Counted from the stretch's first letter, positions 50,767 to 59,513 are shown. The stretch is 64,000 nucleotides of DNA from Nostoc mirabile CHAB5784 (GCF_020829645.1 NZ_JAIVFS010000040.1:1-64000), one strand, 5' to 3'. The notes: generated by a model from the letters alone, not told the origin. Program-made: numbers and translations.

Positions 50767-51222
50767 TTACAGCACCCGCTTGAAGAAATTGACTAAATCC
50801 TCAATATTGGGTGTGTGAAGTAAATCTATTACTTCTGTAGCTTTTTCAGAAGGTATATAGTCATTTGGTACACCGATGATTGAAGTTCCCAAATTTTGGG
50901 CTAATTGATACCAAAAAGCTAATTTATCGTCAGCGTTCATTGAAGCATACTCTTGAGTAGGAATTGCTGTTTCCCCTACTTCATCTTGGTTTAGCAACTG
51001 GCGCAAAGCAAACAACTGTTCTGCCTGTGGCAGGTTTTGAATTTGTGCAACTAAATTTGCAGTCTTTTCGTTTGGCACATCATTGAGAGCGATCGCTGGA
51101 ATTTCATCAGAAATTTCAGTGTAAAGTAAAGCTAGCACAGTTAGGCGATCGTCTATATCCAAACTCTGAAATTTTGATACACTTTGTTCTAAAAAATTGA
51201 CGTTCGTAGAAGTCATAAACAC
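50767..51222 (-). CDS. Divergent helical carotenoid protein (OCP N-terminal domain family)
   Basis: A 151-residue all-helical protein of the orange carotenoid protein N-terminal domain family: LEQSVSKFQSLDIDDRLTVL, QLFALRQLLNQDEV, MNADDKLAFWYQLAQNLGTS and IIGVPNDYIPSEKATEVIDL. HCPs bind a keto-carotenoid and quench singlet oxygen. In the first carotenoid-lining helix (LTVLALLYTEI) the tryptophan seen in the second gene at FWFIYKETG is missing, while Y is retained, so carotenoid binding may differ. No C-terminal OCP domain is fused. It is leftward; the other HCP gene lies 1.7 kb upstream. ATG 51222 or 51216. Confidence 0.82.
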   Translation of the reverse strand: MFMTSTNVNFLEQSVSKFQSLDIDDRLTVLALLYTEISDEIPAIALNDVPNEKTANLVAQIQNLPQAEQLFALRQLLNQDEVGETAIPTQEYASMNADDKLAFWYQLAQNLGTSIIGVPNDYIPSEKATEVIDLLHTPNIEDLVNFFKRVL

Positions 51223-51354
51223 CTCAAAGTAATTAACTACTTAATTAACTAAAAAAATATTAAATGAAAATTGTAATCCTGCCTTGAACCAACTTGATTC
51301 TCGCTTTGCTTGTCAACAATTCACGCCAAGCAAATAGCTGTCATTTGAAGTATT

Positions 51355-51495
51355 ATATCATGTCATGTCCGCCAAATTACCCATAATAAAAGAACCCCAC
51401 CCCCAACCCCTAAGAGTTCTTCGGGAGGTTAGCTCAAGCGCAGCTTTGGCGGGGTGGGGTTTTGCGTATTATGCTTAATTGGCCGGACATGATAT
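51355..51495. repeat. MITE-like element, TIR ATATCATGTCC (copy 3)
   Basis: ATATCATGTCATGTCCGCCAA and GGCCGGACATGATAT enclose an ACCCCACCCCCAACCCC..GCGGGGTGGGGT hairpin, nearly the same as at 10080. The following stretch 51496-51946 has nothing else that I recognise. Confidence 0.85.
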
Positions 51496-51946
51496 CAATC
51501 CTAATTTTTTATTACTTAAATTTGCAAGAATTTATGTTAATAGTGTATTTATTCTATTAATGGGTATTGGATCATAGCTTAAGTATTAAATAAGTCTGAA
51601 TATCGTCTAGCGTGGGCGTAGACCGTCCTCGGCATCGCCTCTATTTAAAGCATTAAAAACTGAGACATATAGGTTTTCTTGCTCAAGATGTTTATCAGCA
51701 ATAATAACCTATGCTAAATTAGCTACCCTTTTGTGCTTATCATAGATGTAATTTGGTATTAGATATGAAAAAATAATTAAATCTCCAATGCAAAAATCTC
51801 GACTATCCTTCTTACTATCTCTATCAATTTTAAAGATTTAACTTTAGATAAAACACTACATAAAGATATACTTTTAATCCAATCTCAGCATATTTAAACA
51901 AACCAAAAGATAGATTGTTTTAAATATAATCACTTTTAACTCCTGT

Positions 51947-52115
51947 CCGTGGGTTTAAGTCCCCCGGTTCAATAAAAATTTTGTTTTGTGTTAGGGTTAA
52001 ATCCCCATTACAAAACAAAATTTACGAAAGCGTTGCGGGGCGTTCGCGTTTAGCGTCTCTAAGAGTTGCCCATTACAAATTACGAATTACGAATTACGAA
52101 TTACGAATTATTTAA
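51947..52115. repeat. About 165-bp near-identical repeat (copy 1)
   Basis: CCGTGGGTTTAAGTCCCCCG ... GCGTTGCGGGGCGTTCGCG ... ATTACGAATTATTTAA; it matches 54003-54164 almost base for base (about two or three differences). The interior includes ATTTTGTTTTGT..ACAAAACAAAAT pairing. Confidence 0.92.
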
Positions 52116-52179
52116 TATATTGAGTACAAAACAAAGGGCGTTACGACTGTAGGGTGCAACTGGACTAAGGACATAGATG

Positions 52180-52215
52180 AACACAGAGTAAGAGTTTTAG
52201 TTTTTACTCTGTGTT
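52180..52215. other. AACACAGAGTAA hairpin
   Basis: AACACAGAGTAA (52180-52191) and TTACTCTGTGTT (52204-52215) form a 12-bp stem followed by TATTT, terminator-like, but no gene runs into it. Confidence 0.6.
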
Positions 52216-52412
52216 TATTTATCAGAAAAAATAAAGACGCCAGTCACGTCGCTTCGCTCCGAATTCAAAATTCAAAATTCAAAATTCAAACATTTTTGAT
52301 CCCCATAAATAAATTTACTTGCTCTGTATCCTTTTCGTTTTCGGTCATCAAAATTCAGCTTGATATTAAGCGACTGGCGGATATGGCAAGCTTTAACAAA
52401 AGGGCTATAATA

Positions 52413-52683
52413 CAATACGCTTGGGTTAAGCATTTTTTCTCTTCTCTCTGCTTCCTTTGGCCTGGAGCGGTAGCCGGAGGGCAAGCCCTCCGGCTACCGC
52501 TCGTACCTCTCTACGAGACGCACTCGCGAACGCTTTCGCTGCGCTAACAGCAGTCGCTCATGGGGGAAACCCCCTTGGCGTTAGCCTCTCCCAATGTGAG
52601 AAGACCGCGCTGCTTCACCGCTTTGCGTCTACGTTAAAAATTTGACTTTGATAAAGAGTTTTAGCCTTAACCCGAGCGTATTG
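52413..52683. repeat. CAATACGCTTGGGTTAA element (copy 3) with a nested insert
   Basis: Ends CAATACGCTTGGGTTAA and TTAACCCGAGCGTATTG. Compared with the compact copy at 32969, about 150 bp are inserted after CTCTGCTTCC, containing GGTAGCCGGAGGGCAAGCCC and its inverse and AACGCTTTCGCTGCGC. Frames through it are not genes. Confidence 0.88.
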
Positions 52684-52900
52684 GGCTATAATACCCTTGC
52701 CCTTCTCATGAGGACAATGCTGCATATCGCAGGCTAGAGTTGGTAACGCTACGCTAACACCAATCGTCTAAACCTCGTGGAGAGTAAAGACATTCTGATT
52801 TCTGAATTCTTCTACTACTACCAAATGAACTTGGTATAACAGCCATCCTCATTCGGGGACTAAAAAGGTAGCCTGAAGCAGACTAAAAACTTCAAAAGTG

Positions 52901-53392
52901 CTAAATTTCACCACCTGCTTTCGCTTCGGCACCCATTGGTGAAACATAATCACGGAAAAGAGTAATCTGTTGCTCAAACTCTAATCCTTGAATTCTGCCA
53001 AACAACTGTTGAGATTCTGAAGGAAGTTCATAGTCAGAAGGTACAGGAATGATAGTCCCAGTATCCATACCTTGAGATAATCGATACCAAAATAGTAGCT
53101 TAGTTGTATCACCCAAAGAACCATATTCACGAGAAATTTGGGTATCTACTTTATTAATCAAGTCACGCTGAACTTGTAATTGTTGTTCGTGAGATAATTC
53201 CTTAACTTGATTAAACAAACCTTCAGCGATTTCTGGGGAAACAGTGCTAGCACCAGGAGCGGCTGGCGTAATTGACTTACCCGTTTCTTTGTAAATGAAC
53301 CAAAACAAAGCCAGTTGTTGATCCACATCTAACTGTTGCCAAGCTTGAACATGTTCACGAATAGTTGGATCGCCAGTTTGTGTAAATGTCAT
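52901..53392 (-). CDS. Helical carotenoid protein (OCP N-terminal domain family)
   Basis: A 163-residue HCP: WQQLDVDQQLALFWFIYKET then G, NQVKELSHEQQLQVQRDLIN, YGSLGDTTKLLFWYRLSQGM and DTGTIIPVPSDYELPSESQQ. The aromatic residues W and Y of FWFIY and of LLFWYRL that contact the carotenoid in OCP/HCP structures are present. It has no C-terminal NTF2-like domain. These soluble proteins quench singlet oxygen or dissipate energy. Start ATG 53392 (MTFTQTGDPTIREH); an upstream in-frame start at 53410 adds six residues. Paralogue of the gene at 50767. Confidence 0.9.
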   Translation of the reverse strand: MTFTQTGDPTIREHVQAWQQLDVDQQLALFWFIYKETGKSITPAAPGASTVSPEIAEGLFNQVKELSHEQQLQVQRDLINKVDTQISREYGSLGDTTKLLFWYRLSQGMDTGTIIPVPSDYELPSESQQLFGRIQGLEFEQQITLFRDYVSPMGAEAKAGGEI

Positions 53393-53771
53393 TATTAACT
53401 CCAATTGCAATTAATCAGTTTCATTAGCAAGGTTACCAAATGTACATTTAGCCTTTTACCCTACTGAAGACAGATGTATTGAAATCATAAAGAAGAACAA
53501 TTTATAAACAAAACATAAATTGGGCAAACTGTAGTCCTGCATTAGAAGTATTACAGTTATACCGTTTCTTTGTAAAGCTGCATATATTTACCCCCCGATG
53601 CTTTGGGGGGACTACAGGGGGGTCTTATTATGTGCATCTTCATACAGAATTGGTATTAGATAAAAACCAAATATCAAAAGCCAAAATAATGCTTGCCTTT
53701 GGCAAAATAAAGGAGTTAGCAATGGGAATGCTAGCAAATTGAAATATTATCAGGAAGTATTTCGATAGATA

Positions 53772-53925
53772 TAGGACTTACGTACGGGTAACGGAAAACG
53801 AACCACAGAGAAGCCAGTGCGCCCTTGCGGTTAAGAGACTTGTCCCTTGCGCGTCTCCCCTTGGGAGAAGCAACTGGCGCGTCACGGAGGAATGAGAGTT
53901 TGAGAAGGTTTTTGCGTAAGTCCTA
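53772..53925. repeat. TAGGACTTACG-type MITE (copy 3) with nested insert
   Basis: TAGGACTTACG and TTTGCGTAAGTCCTA ends; the insert 53811-53881 (AAGCCAGTGCGCCCTTGCGG to CAACTGGCGCG) is at the same point as in the 12481 copy but about 50 bp shorter. Confidence 0.88.
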
Positions 53926-54002
53926 AGATAGATGTTATTTTTATTGTGACAGTGCTTTTCTAAGCACTGCCCAATTCAGCCATATTAATTTATTAACTAG
54001 TT

Positions 54003-54164
54003 CCGTGGGTTTAAGTCCCCCGGTTCAATAAAAATTTTGTTTTGTGTTGGGGTTAAATCCCCATTACAAAACAAAATTTACGAAAGCGTTGCGGGGCGTT
54101 CGCGTTTAGCGTCTCTAAGAGTTGCCCATTACGAATTACGAATTACGAATTACGAATTATTTAA
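54003..54164. repeat. About 165-bp near-identical repeat (copy 2)
   Basis: Second copy of the segment at 51947-52115, in the same orientation 2.05 kb away, flanking the second HCP gene and its surroundings. Confidence 0.92.
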
Positions 54165-54206
54165 CGGCGACATCGAGTAGGAATACGGCTTTTGCTTTTA
54201 TTTAGC

Positions 54207-54605
54207 TTATTCTCGCCGATCTTGATAATCTTCAGAAGACTTCGGATCTAACTCCCAGCGATCGCCGTCACGTTCTTGTAAAATATCGTTAGTATGCAGA
54301 AACTCAGAATCATGCATTTCTAGCCCTACTGCTGCTTCTAGCTCCTCAGTTACATTTTGATCGGGAGTGGAAGTACTACCACCGACAGCTTCATCCCCAA
54401 CTGCATCTGCATCTTGCCAATAAGCGTCAACATCGCCACCAGTGAGTTCAGGACTAGTTTCTGTATACTCCTGTCTTTCTGCTCTCATTGAGCTACCACC
54501 AATATTGTATCCCGGCAAGTCTTTCACACCAGTACCGTAGGATTCGGTAATTTCCTGTGGCAAATCATTGGTTTCAATTTCGTCATTATGATTTTTTTCT
54601 GCCAT
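54207..54605 (-). CDS. DUF6335 family protein
   Basis: A 132-residue hydrophilic, acidic protein (MAEKNHNDEIETNDLPQEIT, GTGVKDLPGYNIGGSSMR, LTGGDVDAYWQDADAVGDEA, ELEAAVGLEMHDSEFLHTND). I recognise it as the DUF6335 type found in cyanobacteria next to stress-response genes; function is unknown. Low hydrophobicity and high charge suggest an intrinsically disordered, desiccation-type protein. I use ATG 54605; the longer frame to 54632 has a weak leader. Confidence 0.75.
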   Translation of the reverse strand: MAEKNHNDEIETNDLPQEITESYGTGVKDLPGYNIGGSSMRAERQEYTETSPELTGGDVDAYWQDADAVGDEAVGGSTSTPDQNVTEELEAAVGLEMHDSEFLHTNDILQERDGDRWELDPKSSEDYQDRRE

Positions 54606-54966
54606 GATACTAGCCCTTTTGTGCATTCTCACAATAACGTTTTCCTGTCACCCAGTTGTCTTACTAGAGATGTATAGCTTTAGAAATAAAATAATCTATC
54701 CCCTTGGAACGAAGCTTAACTAACCATCGGGCCATACCATTGTAAATATGAATTCATGGTAAAGCAACTTGTAGTTGAAGCTTTTAGTTATGAGTTAGGA
54801 GCTATTAAATAATTCGTAATTCGTAATTCGTAATTCGTAATTTGCAATTAAACCGGAATTATTCAGTAGCTAAGTTCTCACTCATAACTATTTTTTATTA
54901 TTGAGGAAAAATAAAAATTTAAGTTTAGCCATTTAACTAAAGAATTTTGAGAAACGGAGGTAGACA
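54606..54966. other. Gene-free divergent gap
   Basis: Between the DUF6335 gene (left) and the DUF2267 gene (right). It contains AATAATTCGTAATTCGTAAT tandem 8-bp units (about 54809-54843) and AT-rich DNA that should carry both promoters. Confidence 0.6.
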
Positions 54967-55344
54967 GTGGAATACGATGAGTTCATTACACATGTACAAA
55001 GCCTTACCCAATCAGATTCTCGTGAAGAGGCAGAACGTGCTACCCGTGCCACACTAGAAACCCTTAAAGAACGGATAGCAAATGATGAAGCACAGGAACT
55101 AGCTGCAAATTTGCCCCAACAACTAGGGGATTATTTGCGAGGAAAAGAAGGAGATAGTGGTGGCTCTTTCAATTTACAAGAGTTTATTACGCGTGCAAGT
55201 CAAAAAGAAAATATAGAACCAACCACTGTGGCAATTCATGTTCGGGCTGTATTTACTGTGTTGCAAAATGCCATCAGTCCAGAATTATTTGCTGCCTTGC
55301 ACTCCCATTTTTCTCACGATTACGAAGAACTGTTTGGGACTTGA
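54967..55344 (+). CDS. DUF2267 domain protein
   Basis: A 125-residue acidic helical protein with EAERATRATLETLKERIAND, ELAANLPQQLGDYLRGKEGD, FITRASQKENIEPTTVAIHV, SPELFAALHSHFSHDYEELF: two repeated halves as in DUF2267. Function unknown; such genes are often induced by stress. Start GTG 54967, preceded by ACGGAGG, a good ribosome site 6 nt upstream. First of a rightward series with the PfpI-type gene. Confidence 0.88.
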   Translation: MEYDEFITHVQSLTQSDSREEAERATRATLETLKERIANDEAQELAANLPQQLGDYLRGKEGDSGGSFNLQEFITRASQKENIEPTTVAIHVRAVFTVLQNAISPELFAALHSHFSHDYEELFGT

Positions 55345-55475
55345 GCAACAAGTGAAGTTTCTGCATAGTAAGCAATTCAAACAAAATTTTTCAGGAAAAA
55401 TCCTGGTTTTTAACTCTCCTAATCGATAAATATTGTAGTTAGTTAAATACTAGAAATAAACAGGTAATACCATCT

Positions 55476-56573
55476 ATGACTGACCATAACAATCATTCCG
55501 GTAAGAAAAAAGTTGCTATTCTCATTGAACAGGCAGTAGAGGATGCAGAATTTACAGTTCCTTATAATGGACTAAAACAAGCGGGAATGGAGGTAGTAGT
55601 CCTGGGTTCCCGAATGAATGAAAAATATAAGGGTAAACGCGGCAAACTTAGCATCCAAGCTGATGGTACTACCACAGAAGCGATCGCAGCCGAATTCGAC
55701 GCGGTAATAATTCCCGGTGGGATGGCTCCCGATCAAATGCGGCGGAACACTAACACAGTACGTTTTGTCCAAGAAGCTATACAACAAGGAAAATTAGTCG
55801 CTGCTGTTTGTCACGGGCCACAAGTTTTGATTGAAGGCGACTTGCTCAAAGGTAAACAAGCCACTGGTTTTAGCGCTATTGCCAAGGATATGATTAACGC
55901 TGGCGCAAATTATTTAGATGAGCCGGTGGTAGTTGACGGAAATTTGATTACATCTCGTGAACCCGGAGACTTGCCAATTTTCACCACAGCGATATTAAGC
56001 CGTTTGGGTTATGGTGGTAAAGATGCTGCATTACCAAATGAGAAAGACACAAGTGCTGAATGGTGGAAACTGGCTGATGCTTGGGGTGGCTCAACTAAAG
56101 GTGAGATCACCAAAGGTTTAAATAATGCTCTTGCTGGTGAACGCTATTCACTAGAAGCATTTGAAAATTACTTGCAAAAAGAATCAGATAGCGAAGTTAA
56201 CTCAGTCTTTCAAGAAATAATTGCTAAAAAACAGCGCCACATTGAAAAACTGGAAACTTATCTTCAGCGATTGGGCGAAAAACCCTCTTTAGGCGCAAAT
56301 ATTGCCAATCAGTATGCCAAGGTGAAAACTGCCTTAACAGGAAGTGATGACATATATCAGTTACGTTCTGCTTTAGGCGATGTGCAAACTGGTATCGGCG
56401 ATATTGGTAATTTGTCTGCAATGTTCACTGACCCAGTAGCAACTGCTATTTTCAAAGAAATTTACCACGATTTATTAAAATACGAACAGCGATTAGTAGA
56501 GTTGTATCGGGCGTGGATAGGCACTCAGATTCAGCCTCCTAAGCCGACTACAGGGGCTGCTGTGTCAATGTAA
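55476..56573 (+). CDS. DJ-1/PfpI-type protein fused to a ferritin-like domain
   Basis: A 365-residue two-domain protein. Residues 1-185 are a DJ-1/PfpI (general stress protein 18-like) domain with nucleophile C112 in VAAVCHGPQVLIEGDLLKGK and FDAVIIPGGMAPDQMR. Residues 200-350 are four-helix (KGEITKGLNNALAGERYSLE, FQEIIAKKQRHIEKLETYLQ, AIFKEIYHDLLKYEQRLVEL), ferritin-like/DUF2383-type with E..H/E-x-x-H patterns. The first domain may act as protease, glyoxalase or chaperone; the second may bind iron. The fusion seems uncommon. ATG 55476. Confidence 0.85.
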   Translation: MTDHNNHSGKKKVAILIEQAVEDAEFTVPYNGLKQAGMEVVVLGSRMNEKYKGKRGKLSIQADGTTTEAIAAEFDAVIIPGGMAPDQMRRNTNTVRFVQEAIQQGKLVAAVCHGPQVLIEGDLLKGKQATGFSAIAKDMINAGANYLDEPVVVDGNLITSREPGDLPIFTTAILSRLGYGGKDAALPNEKDTSAEWWKLADAWGGSTKGEITKGLNNALAGERYSLEAFENYLQKESDSEVNSVFQEIIAKKQRHIEKLETYLQRLGEKPSLGANIANQYAKVKTALTGSDDIYQLRSALGDVQTGIGDIGNLSAMFTDPVATAIFKEIYHDLLKYEQRLVELYRAWIGTQIQPPKPTTGAAVSM

Positions 56574-56619
56574 GGTTTTTTAACATAGACGGCTACCGAA
56601 GAGGCGCAAATAACATACA

Positions 56620-56712
56620 TAGGACTTACGCAAAAGTACACGCGCTCAGGGGCAATTTATGAATTGCCCCTACGTGAAATAAGGGTTTCGGCTATTGTTT
56701 GCGTAAGTCCTG
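56620..56712. repeat. TAGGACTTACGCAA MITE (copy 4), different interior
   Basis: TAGGACTTACGCAA and TTGCGTAAGTCCTGA ends, but the interior is a GGGGCAATT..AATTGCCCC hairpin unrelated to the other copies, so only the ends are shared. Confidence 0.88.
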
Positions 56713-56778
56713 ATACAGATAGAAAGAAGAGGATATTTGCGCCTCTATGGTGAATTTACAATAATGGAGATATAAAAA

Positions 56779-57477
56779 GTGACTTCAACATCAGGGGATA
56801 AATCAAGTACAAACCAGCCGGAAGCTAGTGAAGTAGAGCGTTGGGCATCCCTTATCGGTGGCGGTGCGATGGTGCTGATGGGTTTAAGGCAAGGTTCATT
56901 GCGAGGAGCGCTGACGGCTTTAGCAGGTGGTGGTTTGGTTTATCAAGGTGCAACCAAGCAAAGCACAATCCAGAAAGCACAGGAAGCAATAGGTCTAAAC
57001 CAACCCATCAAAGTTGAAAAAACGGTAACTATCAATAAATCGGCAGAAGAATTATATCGCTTTTGGCACAACTTTGAGAATCTGCCCACATTTATGAAGC
57101 ATCTCAAATCTGTCAAGGTGCATAACGAAAAACGTTCTCATTGGATTGCCAATGCACCCTTGGGTAACAGTGTAGAATGGGATGCAGATATTCTCGAAGA
57201 CCGGGAAAATGAATTTATTTCTTGGGCTTCTGTAGAAGGTGCAGACGTAGATAATTCTGGTTTTGTCCGCTTCAAAAAAGCACCAGGCGATCGCGGCACG
57301 GAAGTTAAGGTTGTTTTGGAGTATAACCCCCCCGGTGGAGCATTGGCAGCTACCGTAGCTAAACTTTTCGGTGAAGAACCAGAACAGCAAATTGGTGATG
57401 AATTGCGCCGCTTCAAAATGCTAATGGAAGCAGGCGAAATTGCCACAACTGAAGGTCAACCTTCTGGACGTAAGTAG
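56779..57477 (+). CDS. Membrane-anchored SRPBCC (polyketide cyclase/coenzyme Q-binding) protein
   Basis: A 232-residue protein. The N-terminal 60 residues include a glycine-rich hydrophobic section (WASLIGGGAMVLMGLRQGSL then ALTALAGGGLVYQGA) like YgaP-type membrane anchors. Residues 85-225 are a START/SRPBCC domain: KTVTINKSAEELYRFWHNFE NLPTFMKHLKSV, then EFISWASVEGADVDNSGFVR and GTEVKVVLEYNPPGGALAAT. These bind lipids or hydrophobic small molecules. The start is GTG 56779. Neighbours are stress-type genes. Confidence 0.85.
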   Translation: MTSTSGDKSSTNQPEASEVERWASLIGGGAMVLMGLRQGSLRGALTALAGGGLVYQGATKQSTIQKAQEAIGLNQPIKVEKTVTINKSAEELYRFWHNFENLPTFMKHLKSVKVHNEKRSHWIANAPLGNSVEWDADILEDRENEFISWASVEGADVDNSGFVRFKKAPGDRGTEVKVVLEYNPPGGALAATVAKLFGEEPEQQIGDELRRFKMLMEAGEIATTEGQPSGRK

Positions 57478-57514
57478 TTATTTGTTCTTTGTCCTTTGTC
57501 ATTTGTCCTTTGCC

Positions 57515-57565
57515 TAAAGCAAATGACCAATGATGAATGACCAATGACTAATGACCAATGACTAA
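57515..57565. repeat. Heptanucleotide repeats upstream of the first ADH
   Basis: AATGACCAATGA/AATGACTAATGACC units, 7-bp based, filling the 100 bp between the SRPBCC gene and adh copy 1. Confidence 0.8.
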
Positions 57566-57577
57566 GGACTAATAACT

Positions 57578-58747
57578 ATGAAAGCAGTCTGCTGGAACGG
57601 TGCTAATGATGTGCGGGTACAGTCGGTACCAGACCCGACTATTCTCAACCCGCGTGATGCGATTATTAAAATTACTTCGACTGCGATTTGTGGCTCCGAT
57701 CTACATATTTATGGCGGCTATATTCCCACAGTGCAACAGGGTGACATTATTGGTCACGAATTTATGGGTGAAGTCGTGGAAGTTGGTAAGGGAGTCAACA
57801 ATTTAAAAATAGGCGATCGCGTAGTTGTTCCTTCCACAATTGGCTGTGGTAATTGCCATTATTGCCAACGTGATATGTGGTCATTGTGCGATAATTCCAA
57901 TCCCAACGGTTGGATTCAAGAAAAATTGTTTGGCAATATCACCTCAGCCATTTATGGCTACTCCCACATGTTAGGTGGTTATGCAGGCGCACAAGCAGAA
58001 TATATCCGTGTACCCTTTGCTGATGTGGGAGTCGTCAAAGTTCCGCCAGACTTGCCGGATGAGATGTTGTTATTCATCTCCGATGCTATTCCCACCGGTT
58101 ATATGGGCGCAGAATTATGCGATATTCAACCGGGTGATACCGTAGCCGTTTGGGGTTGCGGTGCTGTTGGACAATTTGCCATGATTAGCGCCTACATGAT
58201 GGGAGCCGAAAAAGTGATCGCTATAGATCGCTTTCCCGAACGCCTGGAAATGGCGAAAAAGTTTGCCAAAGCAGAAGTGATTAACTATGAAGAAGTTAAT
58301 GCTGGCGAAGCGTTGAAAGAGATGACTGGTGGTCGTGGCCCCGATGCTTGCATCGATGCCGTTGGTTTAGAAGCACACGGCGTTGGTTTAGAAGACTTCT
58401 ACGACCAGACAAAACAAAAGCTCAGATTGGAAACCGACCGTCCCCACGTTCTGCGGGAAATGATGGTCGCCTGTCGTAAAGGCGGGACTCTTTCAATCAT
58501 GGGTGTTTATGGTGGTTTTGTAGACAAACTACCATTTGGTGCAGCCTTTAATAAGGGTCTAACCTTTAGGATGGGACAAATGCATGGACAAAAATATATG
58601 CATTCGTTATTGCAGATGATTTTGGATGGAAAGCTTGATCCATCTTTTGTTGTCACCCATCAATTACCTTTAGAGCAAGCACCCCACGCCTATCACATCT
58701 TTCAACAAAAAAAGGATAACTGCATCAAAGTTGTTCTTAAACCCTGA
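57578..58747 (+). CDS. Zinc-dependent alcohol dehydrogenase (first paralogue)
   Basis: A 389-residue medium-chain alcohol dehydrogenase of the type often called glutathione-dependent or bifunctional formaldehyde-dismutase-like. STAICGSDLHIYGGYIPTVQ holds C38, GDIIGHEFMGEVVEVG the H/E ligands; structural zinc cysteines in CGNCHYCQRDMWSLCDNSNP; NAD loop VWGCGAVGQFAMISAYMMGA; and PDACIDAVGLEAHG. It oxidises an alcohol or adduct with NAD. A paralogue lies at 59694 with about three-quarters similarity, 0.95 kb downstream. ATG 57578. Confidence 0.92.
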   Translation: MKAVCWNGANDVRVQSVPDPTILNPRDAIIKITSTAICGSDLHIYGGYIPTVQQGDIIGHEFMGEVVEVGKGVNNLKIGDRVVVPSTIGCGNCHYCQRDMWSLCDNSNPNGWIQEKLFGNITSAIYGYSHMLGGYAGAQAEYIRVPFADVGVVKVPPDLPDEMLLFISDAIPTGYMGAELCDIQPGDTVAVWGCGAVGQFAMISAYMMGAEKVIAIDRFPERLEMAKKFAKAEVINYEEVNAGEALKEMTGGRGPDACIDAVGLEAHGVGLEDFYDQTKQKLRLETDRPHVLREMMVACRKGGTLSIMGVYGGFVDKLPFGAAFNKGLTFRMGQMHGQKYMHSLLQMILDGKLDPSFVVTHQLPLEQAPHAYHIFQQKKDNCIKVVLKP

Positions 58748-58795
58748 ATGGCAAATAGTCATTCAGCGTTTTGAACAGAAATGTTTTGGCGCAGT

Positions 58796-58838
58796 CCCCA
58801 ACTAAAAATACTAAAAAACATTTACATTTTAGTTGGGG
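58796..58838 (+). terminator. Terminator-like hairpin after ADH 1
   Basis: CCCCAACTAAAA (58796-58807) pairs with TTTTAGTTGGGG (58827-58838), about 49 nt after the stop of the first alcohol dehydrogenase. The loop is AT-rich. 58839-59132 shows only CTATATAGC and T-rich stretches, nothing coding. Confidence 0.7.
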
Positions 58839-59132
58839 TTAGCCCAAACCAATAATAAAAGCACAGCAACATTATGGGAAAATAAAATTGGTACGGCAAA
58901 ACAAAGTTTCGTGGAGGCACGACCAAATACGCGCAATTATTTCTTAGAAAATTGCTAGTTTTTCTGGGGTTTCCGTAGACAAAAGTTTCTACGACTCACT
59001 GAGGACGCCAGTGTACCTGGGAACGTTATATGGTCTGAACGCTATATAGCGCAAAGTTTCCCCAACTAGAACGCAAGTTTAGTTGGTGGTGCGTTCAATT
59101 GTCCACCCAACATAATGCAATTGAGGTTTTTT

Positions 59133-59513
59133 ATGAATCGAGTAAGTTCTTGGCTACGAAATATTCGCATTTCCCAAATCCTTGTAGTTTTCCTGGTAGG
59201 ATTTATGTTTTTACTAGGACAAGCTTTTACCTACGTTAATGTAGCACAAGCTGATGTTATAACTCCAGAGGGTACTTATTATAAAGTAATCCCAGACGGG
59301 CAAGGTGAAATCAGAAACGATACCCAAACAACAAAAACCCAAAATCCGTTAAAAAGCGCTGCTGATAATATCCGCGAGAAGCTAAACTTGGATGAAGAAA
59401 CTCCTCGAGCTACAAAGGAGTTTCTTAAGTCTACAAAAAATACAGTTGGAGACAAAGTTCAGCCATTGACTGGAACTAAAGAAGGTTATTACCGAACTCC
59501 TTCTAGCAAATAA
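59133..59513 (+). CDS. Small exported protein (DUF6658-like)
   Basis: A 126-residue protein with an N-terminal signal peptide (MNRVSSWLRNIRISQILVVF LVGFMFLLGQAFTYVNVAQA), then a polar secreted portion (VITPEGTYYKVIPDGQGEIR, PLKSAADNIREKLNLDEE, NTVGDKVQPLTGTKEGYY). Probably periplasmic or membrane-anchored. Start at ATG 59133, with TTGAGG 6 nt upstream, rather than ATG 59115. Found between the two alcohol dehydrogenase paralogues. Function not known; resemblance to a Nostocales stress-protein family is from memory. Confidence 0.72.
   Translation: MNRVSSWLRNIRISQILVVFLVGFMFLLGQAFTYVNVAQADVITPEGTYYKVIPDGQGEIRNDTQTTKTQNPLKSAADNIREKLNLDEETPRATKEFLKSTKNTVGDKVQPLTGTKEGYYRTPSSK

Noticed and set aside
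52457..52645. A 62-residue ORF in the CAATACGC element
   Set aside because: It is entirely repeat sequence inserted in an element also present in compact form at 32969.
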